Below, one piece after another: positions 1-5,332 of a DNA stretch of 6,407 nucleotides (the first letter of the stretch is position 1; each line of letters starts with the position of its first letter). The stretch spans positions 1 to 6,407 of the forward strand of contig JADFNQ010000082.1 in the NCBI GenBank assembly GCA_022563285.1. Reading direction: 5' to 3'. The translations under genes were made by a program, and so were the position numbers. The stretch is from Chloroflexota bacterium. GTDB taxonomy: Bacteria; Chloroflexota; Dehalococcoidia; SM23-28-2; RBG-16-64-32. The notes under the pieces are model-generated. The model was not told the origin of the DNA. It worked only from the letters and a program-made list of their open reading frames with translations, and did not search any database.

Positions 1-1460
1 AGGAGATCGACCTCAAGGACCCGTTCGAGAACATGGGCGCCCAGCTCGCCCGCGAGGTGGCCACCAAGACGAACGACGTCGCCGGTGACGGCACTACCAC
101 CGCCACCGTCCTCGCCCAGGCGATCGTGCGCGAGGGGCTGCGCAACGTGGCCGCCGGCGCCAACCCGATGAACCTCAAGCGGGGCATCGAGCTCGGCGTG
201 GAGTCGGTGGTGGAAGCGCTGCGAGACCTCTCCCAGCCGGTGGCCGGAAAGGAGCAGATCACCCAGGTCGCCACCATCTCCGGCCATGACCAGGAGATCG
301 GCGACATCATCGCCGACGTGATGGAGAAGGTGGGTAAGGACGGCGTCATCACCGTTGAGGAGGGGAAGGGCATCCGCCTGGAGACCGAGTTCGTCGAGGG
401 GATGCAGATAGACCGCGGCTACATCTCCCCCTACTTCGTCACCAACCCGGAACGGATGGAGGCGGCCCTGGACGACCCTTACATCCTGATAACCGATAAG
501 AAGCTGTCCACCGTGAACGACTTCCTGCCGGTCCTGGAGCGCATCCTCCAAGTGACCAAGAACCTGGTACTGATCTGCGACGACGTTGACGGCGAGGCGC
601 TGGCCACCCTGGTCGTGAACAAGCTGCGGGGCACCATCAACGCCATCGCCATCAAGGCGCCGTCTTTCGGGGACCGCCGCAAAGCGATCCTGGAGGACAT
701 CGCCGTTCTCACCGGCGGCACCTACATCACCGAGGATATGGGACGCAAGCTGGAGAACAGCCAGGTTGCCGATCTGGGCCGCGCCCGCCGGGTGGTGTGC
801 ACCAAGGACGATACGGTGATTATCGAGGGCCGCGGCACGGACGAGGCGATCCAGTCCCGCATCAAGACGATCAAGGCCCAGGTGGACGATGCCTCCTCCG
901 AGTTCGACCGGGAGAAGCTCCAGGAGCGGCTGGCCAAGCTGGCCGGCGGTGTGGCGGTGATCAAGGTGGGCGCGCCCACGGAGGTGGAGCTTAAGGAGAA
1001 GAAGCTGCGGGTGGAGGACGCCCTGTCAGCCACCCGGGCCGCCGTGGAGGAGGGGATAGTGCCCGGGGGCGGCGTCGCCCTGATGCGGGCTGCCACCTCC
1101 TTGGACAAGCTGGAGAACTCCCTCTCCGGCGACGAGCGGACCGGCATCGCTATCCTCCGGAAGGCGCTGGATGAGCCGCTGCGCATGATCGCCGAGAACG
1201 CTGGCCAGGAGGGGATGGTGGTGGTGGATAAGGTGCGCCGGAACAAGAACGTCGACTTCGGCTACGACGCCGATACCGACGAGTACTGCGACCTGTCCAA
1301 GCATGGGATCATAGACCCGGCCAAGGTCACCCGTATCGCCCTGGAGAACGCCGCCTCCATCGCCAGCTTGGTGCTGACCACGGAGACGCTGGTCACGGAG
1401 ATCCCAGCGCCGCCCGCGGCTCCGGGCGCCGAGGCGGGCCCGCCGCCGCTGGACTACTAG
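1..1460 (+). CDS. groEL: Chaperonin GroEL (Hsp60), 5'-truncated by window edge
   Basis: Large subunit of the group I chaperonin, an ATP-driven cytosolic folding cage that works with GroES. The reading frame is open from base 3 (Glu-Ile-Asp-Leu...), so about the first 58 residues by E. coli numbering lie outside the window. Visible hallmarks are the ATP-binding motif AGDGTTTATVLAQ, with the Asp equivalent to E. coli D87 at bases 87-89. RVEDALSATRAAVEEG carries the D398 equivalent at 1017-1019 and is followed by VPGGGVAL. The apical substrate/GroES-binding residues are kept: RGYISPYF (Y199, Y203, F204), LPVLE (L234, L237) and GEALATLVVN (L259, V263, V264). The usual Gly-Gly-Met C-terminal tail is absent. 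The protein instead ends in a Pro/Ala-rich tail, PAPPAAPGAEAGPPPLDY. No groES is in view. The next gene is convergent. All key residues are present, so a functional chaperonin is expected. Confidence 0.98.
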   Translation, partial: EIDLKDPFENMGAQLAREVATKTNDVAGDGTTTATVLAQAIVREGLRNVAAGANPMNLKRGIELGVESVVEALRDLSQPVAGKEQITQVATISGHDQEIGDIIADVMEKVGKDGVITVEEGKGIRLETEFVEGMQIDRGYISPYFVTNPERMEAALDDPYILITDKKLSTVNDFLPVLERILQVTKNLVLICDDVDGEALATLVVNKLRGTINAIAIKAPSFGDRRKAILEDIAVLTGGTYITEDMGRKLENSQVADLGRARRVVCTKDDTVIIEGRGTDEAIQSRIKTIKAQVDDASSEFDREKLQERLAKLAGGVAVIKVGAPTEVELKEKKLRVEDALSATRAAVEEGIVPGGGVALMRAATSLDKLENSLSGDERTGIAILRKALDEPLRMIAENAGQEGMVVVDKVRRNKNVDFGYDADTDEYCDLSKHGIIDPAKVTRIALENAASIASLVLTTETLVTEIPAPPAAPGAEAGPPPLDY

Positions 1461-1467
1461 CCGAGAC

Positions 1468-1496
1468 ACGAAACTCGCACTACGGACGAGTTTCGT
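1468..1496. terminator. Perfect 10-bp hairpin between convergent genes
   Basis: ACGAAACTCG (1468-1477) and CGAGTTTCGT (1487-1496) are exact reverse complements around a 9-nt loop. The hairpin begins 7 nt after the groEL stop and ends 7 nt before the stop of the convergent M16 peptidase gene. This position suits a shared bidirectional terminator. Neither side has a run of Ts, so it is not a classical intrinsic terminator and may instead block 3' exonucleases or need a factor. Confidence 0.55.
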
Positions 1497-1503
1497 CCTG
1501 CGT

Positions 1504-2778
1504 CTACACCCGCAGCAGGGTGGCGAACCGCTTGTCCGAGCGGTAGGGCCCGACCACTGCCAGGTGGAGCTGCTCCGGGACCAGCAGCTCGCGCGCTACC
1601 CGTTGCAGCTCCTCCAGCGTCACCGCCTCCATCTCGGCGATGGCTCCATCGATGCTGCGGACTTCGCCCAGTAACAGCTCCTGGGCGCCCAGCCAGCCGG
1701 AGACGGCGCGGGTGTCCTCCATGCGCAGCAGCAGCCGCCCCTTGGACAGCTCCCGCGCCTTGGTAAGCTCCTCTGAGCTGGGGCCCTCTTCGCGCAGGCG
1801 GGCGACCTCCTCAAGGATGACTTGGGTAGTCTCCACCGCCTTGCGGGGGTCTACGCCGGCGTAGACGATGAACGCCCCGGTGTCAAAGAAGTGGGCGACG
1901 TAGGAATGGACATCGTAGACCAGCCCCCGCTTCTCCCGCAGCTCCAGGAACAGACGTGAGGACATCCCCTCGCCCAGGATGATGGAAAGGAAGGAGAGGG
2001 GATAGCGGTCGGGGTGGCTGAGGGGGATTCCGCGCACGGCGACGCTGATGTGGGCCTGCTCCGTCTTCTTGTACTTGATGCCGCAGCGGGGACCGTGGCC
2101 GTCGCTCGCCGGGAACCAGCGGCTGGGTGTGCCGGGCTCCCAGTCTCTGAGGGCGGCCCACACGTCGTCTACCGTCCGCTGGTGGTCGATGTCGCCGGCG
2201 ATGGCCACGACCACGTTATTGGCGACGTACTGGCGGCGCAGGTACTCCGCCGCCATCTCCAGGGTGAGGGCGGAAACGGAGTCCGGCGTGCCGGCGACGT
2301 CCCGTCCCAGGGCCTGCTCCGGCCAGAGGGTGGCGTCCAGGAGGAGGTCTGTGAGCTGTTGTGGCGAGTCGGCCACCATCGCCAGCTCTTCCAGTATCAC
2401 CTGCCGCTCCTTTTCGAACTCGTTGGGGTCGAGGAGGGGGTGGCGCACGAGATCGAAGAGGACGTCTAGGGCGAGGTCCAGGTGGGGCCGCGCCACCTTC
2501 ACGTAGTAGACGGTGAGCTCGCGGTCGGTGCCGCCGTTCATGACGCCGCCCACGCCATCGATCGCCTCCGCGATCTCCTTGGCGGTGGGGCGCTTCTCGG
2601 TACCCTTGAACAGCAGGTGTTCCAGGAAGTGAGAGAGGCCGGCCTCCTCATCACGCTCGTAGCGGGAGCCGGCGCCCACGTACAGGGAGACGGAGGCTGA
2701 GCGCGTCGCGGGCATGGCGGAGGTAAGGATACGGACGCCGTTAGGGAGGACGGTGCGTCGGTAAAACTCGTTGTCCAT
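1504..2778 (-). CDS. M16-family zinc metallopeptidase (insulinase / mitochondrial processing peptidase-like)
   Basis: Predicted zinc endopeptidase of 424 residues, the usual size of a bacterial M16B protein with two homologous halves. The N-terminal half has the inverted zinc motif HFLEH (H50, E53, H54). The third ligand is a Glu in EKERQVILEEL (E130 or E131), about 76 residues on, as the family requires. It opens with the typical YRRTVLPNGVRI strand. The C-terminal half has GMSSRLF (271-277) and REKRGLVYDVHSY with the conserved Arg/Tyr pair (R284, Y288). There is no signal peptide, so it is probably cytosolic and acts on peptides or unfolded fragments. The family motif NAxT reads NGGT here (81-84). 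The start was set at ATG 2778. A TTG in the same frame at 2790 would add four residues, and neither start has a clear Shine-Dalgarno sequence. The gene looks monocistronic, with its own promoter. Confidence 0.93.
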   Translation of the reverse strand: MDNEFYRRTVLPNGVRILTSAMPATRSASVSLYVGAGSRYERDEEAGLSHFLEHLLFKGTEKRPTAKEIAEAIDGVGGVMNGGTDRELTVYYVKVARPHLDLALDVLFDLVRHPLLDPNEFEKERQVILEELAMVADSPQQLTDLLLDATLWPEQALGRDVAGTPDSVSALTLEMAAEYLRRQYVANNVVVAIAGDIDHQRTVDDVWAALRDWEPGTPSRWFPASDGHGPRCGIKYKKTEQAHISVAVRGIPLSHPDRYPLSFLSIILGEGMSSRLFLELREKRGLVYDVHSYVAHFFDTGAFIVYAGVDPRKAVETTQVILEEVARLREEGPSSEELTKARELSKGRLLLRMEDTRAVSGWLGAQELLLGEVRSIDGAIAEMEAVTLEELQRVARELLVPEQLHLAVVGPYRSDKRFATLLRV

Positions 2779-2816
2779 GGGGTGAGGCAAACAGCGTGAC
2801 GAGCCGCAGCTGTGAG

Positions 2817-2835
2817 GCCTGCCCGTCTGGCAGGC
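2817..2835. repeat. Intergenic palindromic repeat, copy A (CCTGCC/GGCAGG family)
   Basis: GCCTGCC (2817-2823) and GGCAGGC (2829-2835) are perfect inverted arms around a 5-nt loop, CGTCT, followed by GGGG. The same arms recur at 3680-3693 and 5277-5290. This copy lies in the predicted 5' leader of the M16 peptidase gene, so it could form an RNA hairpin there. Confidence 0.7.
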
Positions 2836-2868
2836 GGGGCTCGCCGCGGATTATCGGTCTTCGAGGCT

Positions 2869-2898
2869 AGTGTAGGCGACGCCCGCGGGCGGCGTCAA
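2869..2898 (-). promoter_or_regulatory. Sigma-70-like promoter for the M16 peptidase gene
   Basis: Read on the - strand, TTGACG (2898-2893, 5 of 6 to the -35 consensus) is followed after 18 nt by TACACT (2874-2869, 4 of 6 to the -10 consensus). Transcription would begin near 2862, giving a leader of about 84 nt to the ATG. The spacer contains the 10-bp palindrome GCCCGCGGGC (2881-2890), nested in a wider dyad GACGCC/GGCGTC (2878-2896), which could be a repressor site. This rests on sequence match only. Confidence 0.5.
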
Positions 2899-2923
2899 CG
2901 CGCCGTTGGTCGGCGGATGTAGC

Positions 2924-2943
2924 GGCGACCTTCGGGGGTCGCC
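2924..2943 (-). terminator. GC-rich hairpin downstream of the MBL1 hydrolase gene
   Basis: GGCGACC (2924-2930) and GGTCGCC (2937-2943) form a 7-bp, nearly all G-C stem with a 6-nt loop, beginning about 45 nt past the stop codon of the - strand MBL hydrolase. No U tract follows. It may mark the 3' end of that transcript, since it sits before the separate promoter of the next gene. The rest of the spacer from 2779 to 2988 shows only the promoter and repeat listed separately. Confidence 0.35.
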
Positions 2944-2988
2944 AGGGGCAGAGGGGTGGAGGCCGGAAGGCGTCCGCTGCGCGGTCTG

Positions 2989-3630
2989 CTAGGAGGACTC
3001 CCACAACACGTCGCCGTGCAGGTCCGCCGGATGGGAGCGGGAGGCGAAGACGGCGTACTCCTCCCGGGAGCGGCCGATGGTGCTGTTATCGCCGTGGCCG
3101 GGGAGGACGATCGTGTCATCGGGGAGGGTGTAGAGGCGCTCCCTGATGGAGGCGATGGTCTTCTGCAGCTCCTGCGGACTGTTGGAGTGGCCGGGCCCGC
3201 CGGGGAACACCGTATCGCCGGAGACCAGGTGGCGGCCCAGCAGGAAGCAGCAGCTTCCGGGGGTGTGGCCCGGCGTGTGGATCACTTCGAGGCCCAACCC
3301 GCCCACGGCGAGGTGTTCGCCGTCGGCCAGGGGGCGGTCGATCTTCTCCGCGGGCATAATCTGCTCCTCGGGGTGGCAGAGGACGGGAGCACCGGTGGCC
3401 CCCTTCACCAGGTCGTACTCCGCCCAGTGGTCGGGGTGGGTGTGGGTGAGGAGGACGGCGATCACCCGCAGGTCGCGGACGGCCTCCAGGGTCTGGTCAC
3501 TCTGTGAGGGCATATCCACGATGATCGCCTCCGCCGCGTCCCGGTCGGCGATCACGTAAGCGTTGTTGGCGAACGGCCCCAGGGGGCCGATCTTGGTCAA
3601 GCGCAGGCTGCCGTCCTCGAACAGCTGCAC
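2989..3630 (-). CDS. MBL1: glyoxalase-II-like metallo-beta-lactamase-fold hydrolase
   Basis: Single-domain MBL-fold hydrolase of 213 residues, close in size to short type II glyoxalase-II-like proteins (YcbL/GloB group). The metal ligands are all visible: THTHPDH (H63, H65, D67, H68), the His of HTPGHTPGS (H122), the bridging Asp of SGDTVF (D139) and the His of LPGHGDNSTIG (H179). The pattern PGGPGHSNSPQELQKTIASIRERLYTLPDDT is typical of this group. Binuclear metal hydrolysis of a thioester such as S-lactoylglutathione or a related thiol adduct is likely from the family, but the substrate is not shown. It is cytosolic, with no signal peptide. The start is GTG 3628-3630, chosen because AAGGAGG (3642-3636 on the - strand) sits 5 nt upstream. 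It is divergent from the GNAT gene. Part of its leader is made of two repeat elements, and the Shine-Dalgarno abuts one of them. Confidence 0.93.
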   Translation of the reverse strand: MQLFEDGSLRLTKIGPLGPFANNAYVIADRDAAEAIIVDMPSQSDQTLEAVRDLRVIAVLLTHTHPDHWAEYDLVKGATGAPVLCHPEEQIMPAEKIDRPLADGEHLAVGGLGLEVIHTPGHTPGSCCFLLGRHLVSGDTVFPGGPGHSNSPQELQKTIASIRERLYTLPDDTIVLPGHGDNSTIGRSREEYAVFASRSHPADLHGDVLWESS

Positions 3631-3635
3631 GGGCG

Positions 3636-3642
3636 CCTCCTT
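3636..3642 (-). promoter_or_regulatory. Shine-Dalgarno site of MBL1
   Basis: On the - strand AAGGAGG lies 5 nt before the GTG start of the MBL1 hydrolase and decides that start. Its first two bases are also the end of the TTCGAC-type repeat at 3641-3660. Confidence 0.8.
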
Positions 3643-3660
3643 CGACGAGCTCAGGACAGG
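3641..3660. repeat. TTCGAC...CTCAGGACAGG-type intergenic repeat
   Basis: The 20-bp stretch TTCGACGAGCTCAGGACAGG closely resembles a short repeat I recall (from memory, not searched) as scattered many times through genomes of several environmental bacterial groups, with the form TTCGACAAGCTCAGGACAGG. Only one copy is in this window, so its repetitive nature cannot be shown here. It lies in the leader of MBL1 and ends in that gene's ribosome-binding site. Confidence 0.5.
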
Positions 3661-3675
3661 GCCCTCGTTCCGCGA

Positions 3676-3696
3676 GCCTGCCTGCCGGTAGGCGGG
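3676..3696. repeat. Intergenic palindromic repeat, copy B (CCTGCC/GGCAGG family)
   Basis: GCCTGCCGGTAGGC (3680-3693) differs at one base from the perfect 14-bp palindrome at 5277-5290, and it is preceded by an extra GCCT and followed by GGG. It lies between the divergent MBL1 and GNAT genes, about 11 nt from the -10-like boxes. Confidence 0.7.
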
Positions 3697-3706
3697 TTCG
3701 GCTGCC

Positions 3707-3713
3707 TATGATA
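3707..3713. promoter_or_regulatory. Overlapping opposed -10-like boxes in the divergent spacer
   Basis: TATGATA reads as TATGAT on the + strand (3707-3712, 5 of 6 to TATAAT) and TATCAT on the - strand (3713-3708, 5 of 6). The two boxes point at GNAT (+) and MBL1 (-). No good -35 is visible for either. The + start site would fall near 3718-3720, giving GNAT a leader of only about 7-9 nt, consistent with the lack of a clear ribosome-binding site. Confidence 0.35.
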
Positions 3714-3726
3714 CCATGAGCGCGCT

Positions 3727-4281
3727 TTGATATCGGAGAGCATTCTGCAGGGGGAGCGAGTGCGCCTGCGGCCGCCGCAGGAGGATGACCTCCCCACGTT
3801 CGTGCGCTGGTTCAACGACCCGGATGTTCGCTACTGGCTGAGCATGTCGGAGGGGCCGGAGCTCACCCTGGAGGCGGAGCGGGAGTGGTACGAGGAGATG
3901 CGTGCGGACCCCGCTCGCGTGGTCTGGTGCATGGAGACGGCGGAGGGCCAGCCCATCGGCAACCTGGGGCTGCACGCGATCGACGAAGAGCAGGGCCGGG
4001 CGACGCTCGGCATCTCTATCGGCGAGAAGGAGCTATGGGGCCAGGGCTACGGGACGGACGGCATCAGGCAGGCGCTCCGCTACGGTTTCCAGGAGCTGGG
4101 GCTGCGCCGCGTAGACCTTGAGGTGGACGAGGACAACCACCGCGGCATCCGCTGCTACGAGAAGTGCGGTTTCGTCCGGGAGGGGCTGCTCCGTGCGCAC
4201 CGGCTGCGGCGGGGCCAGCCCGTGAACGCGGTGGTGATGGCCGTGCTGCGGGGGGAGTTCGAGAGGCAGCCGTGGAGGTAA
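3727..4281 (+). CDS. GNAT-family N-acetyltransferase (RimJ/RimL / SpeG-like)
   Basis: Acetyl-CoA-dependent N-acetyltransferase of 184 residues, the normal length for the Acetyltransf_3 group that holds RimJ/RimL ribosomal protein acetylases, SpeG and drug acetylases. It opens with the group's usual LQGERVRLRPPQEDDLPTFVRWFNDPDVRYWL, followed by IGNLGLHAID and GISIGEKELWGQGYGTDGIR. That segment carries the pyrophosphate-binding motif Q106-G-Y-G-T110. It ends with NHRGIRCYEKCGFVREG, the usual motif B region. The acceptor amine cannot be read from sequence. The start is TTG 3727. An in-frame TGA at 3709-3711 excludes anything further upstream, and a start at GTG 3760 would remove the first beta strand. 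No clear Shine-Dalgarno is present. A four-codon ORF (ATG 3716 to TGA 3728-3730) overlaps this start. Its stop overlaps the start of the MBL2 gene by 10 nt, so the two are co-expressed. Confidence 0.92.
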   Translation: MISESILQGERVRLRPPQEDDLPTFVRWFNDPDVRYWLSMSEGPELTLEAEREWYEEMRADPARVVWCMETAEGQPIGNLGLHAIDEEQGRATLGISIGEKELWGQGYGTDGIRQALRYGFQELGLRRVDLEVDEDNHRGIRCYEKCGFVREGLLRAHRLRRGQPVNAVVMAVLRGEFERQPWR

Positions 4282-5183
4282 CGCCCCGCATCCACTCCAT
4301 CCCCGCGCCCACGGCGTTCTACACCGGCCCCCAGGCCCCCAACGTGTTCCTGGTGATGGACGGCGGCGAGGGCGCCCTCATCGATAGCGGCTTCGGGGAC
4401 GAGCAGTCGGTTCGGGCCCGGCTGGAGTACCTGGGGGAGCGGCCGGACGTGAAGCTGCGCTACATAGTGCTGACGCACCACCACTTCGACCACTCCAGCG
4501 GCGCCCACCAGATTCGGCAGGCCAGCGGGGCCCAGATCGTGATGCACCCCCAGGAGGAGCGCTTCCTGCGGGACTGGCAGAGCGATGTCCCCCAGGACGT
4601 CGACATCCCCGCCGACCAGAAGGCGGTCGCGGAGCAGGTGCAACGGTTCCGCCAGCAGGCGGCGGAGGCGGCGCCGGACGTGCCCATCGCCGATGGCGGC
4701 ATGCTCAACGTGGGGGGCCTCACGCTGGAGGTGGTGCACACGCCCGGCCATACGCTGGGCTCCATCTGCGTCTACCTACGTGAGGAGCGGGCGCTGTTCA
4801 CCGGAGACACGGCGCTGGGGCTGGGCACGGTGGCGATCTCGCCGCCGCCCTACGGGGATATGCGGCTCTACCTGGAGTCGCTGGAGCGGCTCAAGGGGTA
4901 CGACGCGGCGCTGATGCTGCCCGGCCACGGCCGCGCGGTGCAGGACGTGGGTCGAAAGCTGCAGGAGCTGATCGACCACCGGCGAGAGAGGGAGGAGCAG
5001 GTGCTGCGCCTGCTGGCGGACGGCAAGACCAGCGCTCGGTCGATGCTGTCGGCGATCTACCCGGAGCTGGACCGCCGCATCGTACCGATGGCGCTGCGCC
5101 AGATCGAGGCTCACCTGGCGAAGCTGACCGAAGAGCGCCGCGTGGAGCCCGCCCGCGAGGGGGAGTGGAGGCTGCGGGGGTAG
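4272..5183 (+). CDS. MBL2: LACTB2-like metallo-beta-lactamase-fold hydrolase with C-terminal winged helix
   Basis: MBL-fold hydrolase of 303 residues. Metal ligands are THHHFDH (H69, H71, D73, H74), the His of HTPGHTLGS (H160), the Asp of FTGDTALGLGTVAI (D179) and the His of LPGHG (H219). The segment GDTALGLGTVAISPPPYGDMRLYLESLERL matches the LACTB2-like branch. Residues about 225-303 (helical, then ...MALRQIEAHLAKLTEERRVEP...GEWRL) look like the winged-helix tail found in that branch. Family members include thioester hydrolases and an endoribonuclease (mitochondrial LACTB2), so the substrate is open. The start is GTG 4272, 10 nt inside the end of the GNAT gene, with GAGAGG five nt upstream. 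The frame stays open back to ATG 4164, but the extra 36 residues are an Arg/Ala/Gly-rich shadow of GNAT and are rejected. It is the second gene of a coupled pair and unrelated in orientation to MBL1. Confidence 0.92.
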   Translation: MEVTPRIHSIPAPTAFYTGPQAPNVFLVMDGGEGALIDSGFGDEQSVRARLEYLGERPDVKLRYIVLTHHHFDHSSGAHQIRQASGAQIVMHPQEERFLRDWQSDVPQDVDIPADQKAVAEQVQRFRQQAAEAAPDVPIADGGMLNVGGLTLEVVHTPGHTLGSICVYLREERALFTGDTALGLGTVAISPPPYGDMRLYLESLERLKGYDAALMLPGHGRAVQDVGRKLQELIDHRREREEQVLRLLADGKTSARSMLSAIYPELDRRIVPMALRQIEAHLAKLTEERRVEPAREGEWRLRG

Positions 5184-5192
5184 TTACGCCGC

Positions 5193-5212
5193 GCTCTTCG
5201 GGGGTGAAGAGT
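5193..5212 (+). terminator. Hairpin 1 after MBL2
   Basis: CTCTTC (5194-5199) and GAAGAG (5206-5211) pair around a 6-nt G-rich loop, with an outer G-T wobble (5193/5212). It starts 10 nt after the MBL2 stop codon. There is no T run, so termination is plausible only together with the stronger hairpin just downstream. Confidence 0.35.
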
Positions 5213-5218
5213 TGGCCC

Positions 5219-5242
5219 TACCCCAGTCGTCAGGCTGGGGTA
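5219..5242 (+). terminator. Hairpin 2 after MBL2, probable terminator of the GNAT-MBL2 pair
   Basis: TACCCCAG (5219-5226) and CTGGGGTA (5235-5242) are perfect inverted arms. With an inner T-G and C-G pair the stem reaches 10 bp around the tetraloop GTCA. The following bases, TGATTCG, are only weakly T-rich. Its position, 36 nt past MBL2 and before the lysA promoter, makes it the best candidate for transcript end in this spacer. Confidence 0.5.
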
Positions 5243-5274
5243 TGATTCGAGCAGAGCTGAAGCCCTGCAGCTAC

Positions 5275-5303
5275 GTGCCTGCCGGCAGGCAGGCAGGTAT
5301 AAT
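5275..5303 (+). promoter_or_regulatory. Promoter for lysA with perfect TATAAT
   Basis: TATAAT (5298-5303) matches the -10 consensus exactly. The hexamer 17 nt upstream, GTGCCT (5275-5280), matches only 3 of 6 of the -35 consensus, so an activator may be needed or the -10 may suffice. Transcription would start near 5310, leaving a leader of about 23 nt that holds the ribosome-binding site. A leader this short excludes a lysine riboswitch downstream of this start. Confidence 0.6.
5277..5290. repeat. Intergenic palindromic repeat, copy C (perfect 14-bp palindrome)
   Basis: GCCTGCCGGCAGGC is its own reverse complement and is followed by AGGCAGG, a partial second half. It occupies the spacer and the edge of the -35 region of the predicted lysA promoter. 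It matches copies A and B in the other two main intergenic regions. Confidence 0.75.
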
Positions 5304-5332
5304 CGCCTCGTACCCCGCAGGAGCGAAGAGAA

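Noticed and set aside
722..1246. 174-codon open frame antisense to groEL
   Set aside because: Ser/Arg/Pro-rich translation with no domain. It is the mirror of a strongly conserved groEL region in GC-rich DNA.
2895..3119. Small - strand open frame between the M16 and MBL1 genes
   Set aside because: It mostly overlaps MBL1 in another frame and has a Ser/Pro/Arg-rich shadow composition with no ribosome-binding site seen.
4164..4271. Upstream extension of MBL2 to ATG 4164
   Set aside because: The extra 36 residues are Ala/Gly/Arg-rich, overlap GNAT in another frame, and precede the normal family N-terminus.
4155..4751. 198-codon open frame antisense to MBL2 and the GNAT 3' end
   Set aside because: Low-complexity His/Val/Leu/Arg translation opposite an intact MBL-fold gene with all metal ligands.
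5241..5246. TATGAT as a second lysA -10 box
   Set aside because: No -35-like hexamer 16-18 nt upstream, and it overlaps the arm of the hairpin at 5219-5242.
2817..5290. CRISPR array from the recurring palindromes
   Set aside because: The copies are separated by hundreds of bases and whole genes, with no regular spacing or cas genes.
5184..5332. Lysine riboswitch upstream of lysA
   Set aside because: The spacer is shorter than the usual lysine aptamer plus expression platform, and the best promoter lies only about 23 nt before the ribosome-binding region and start.
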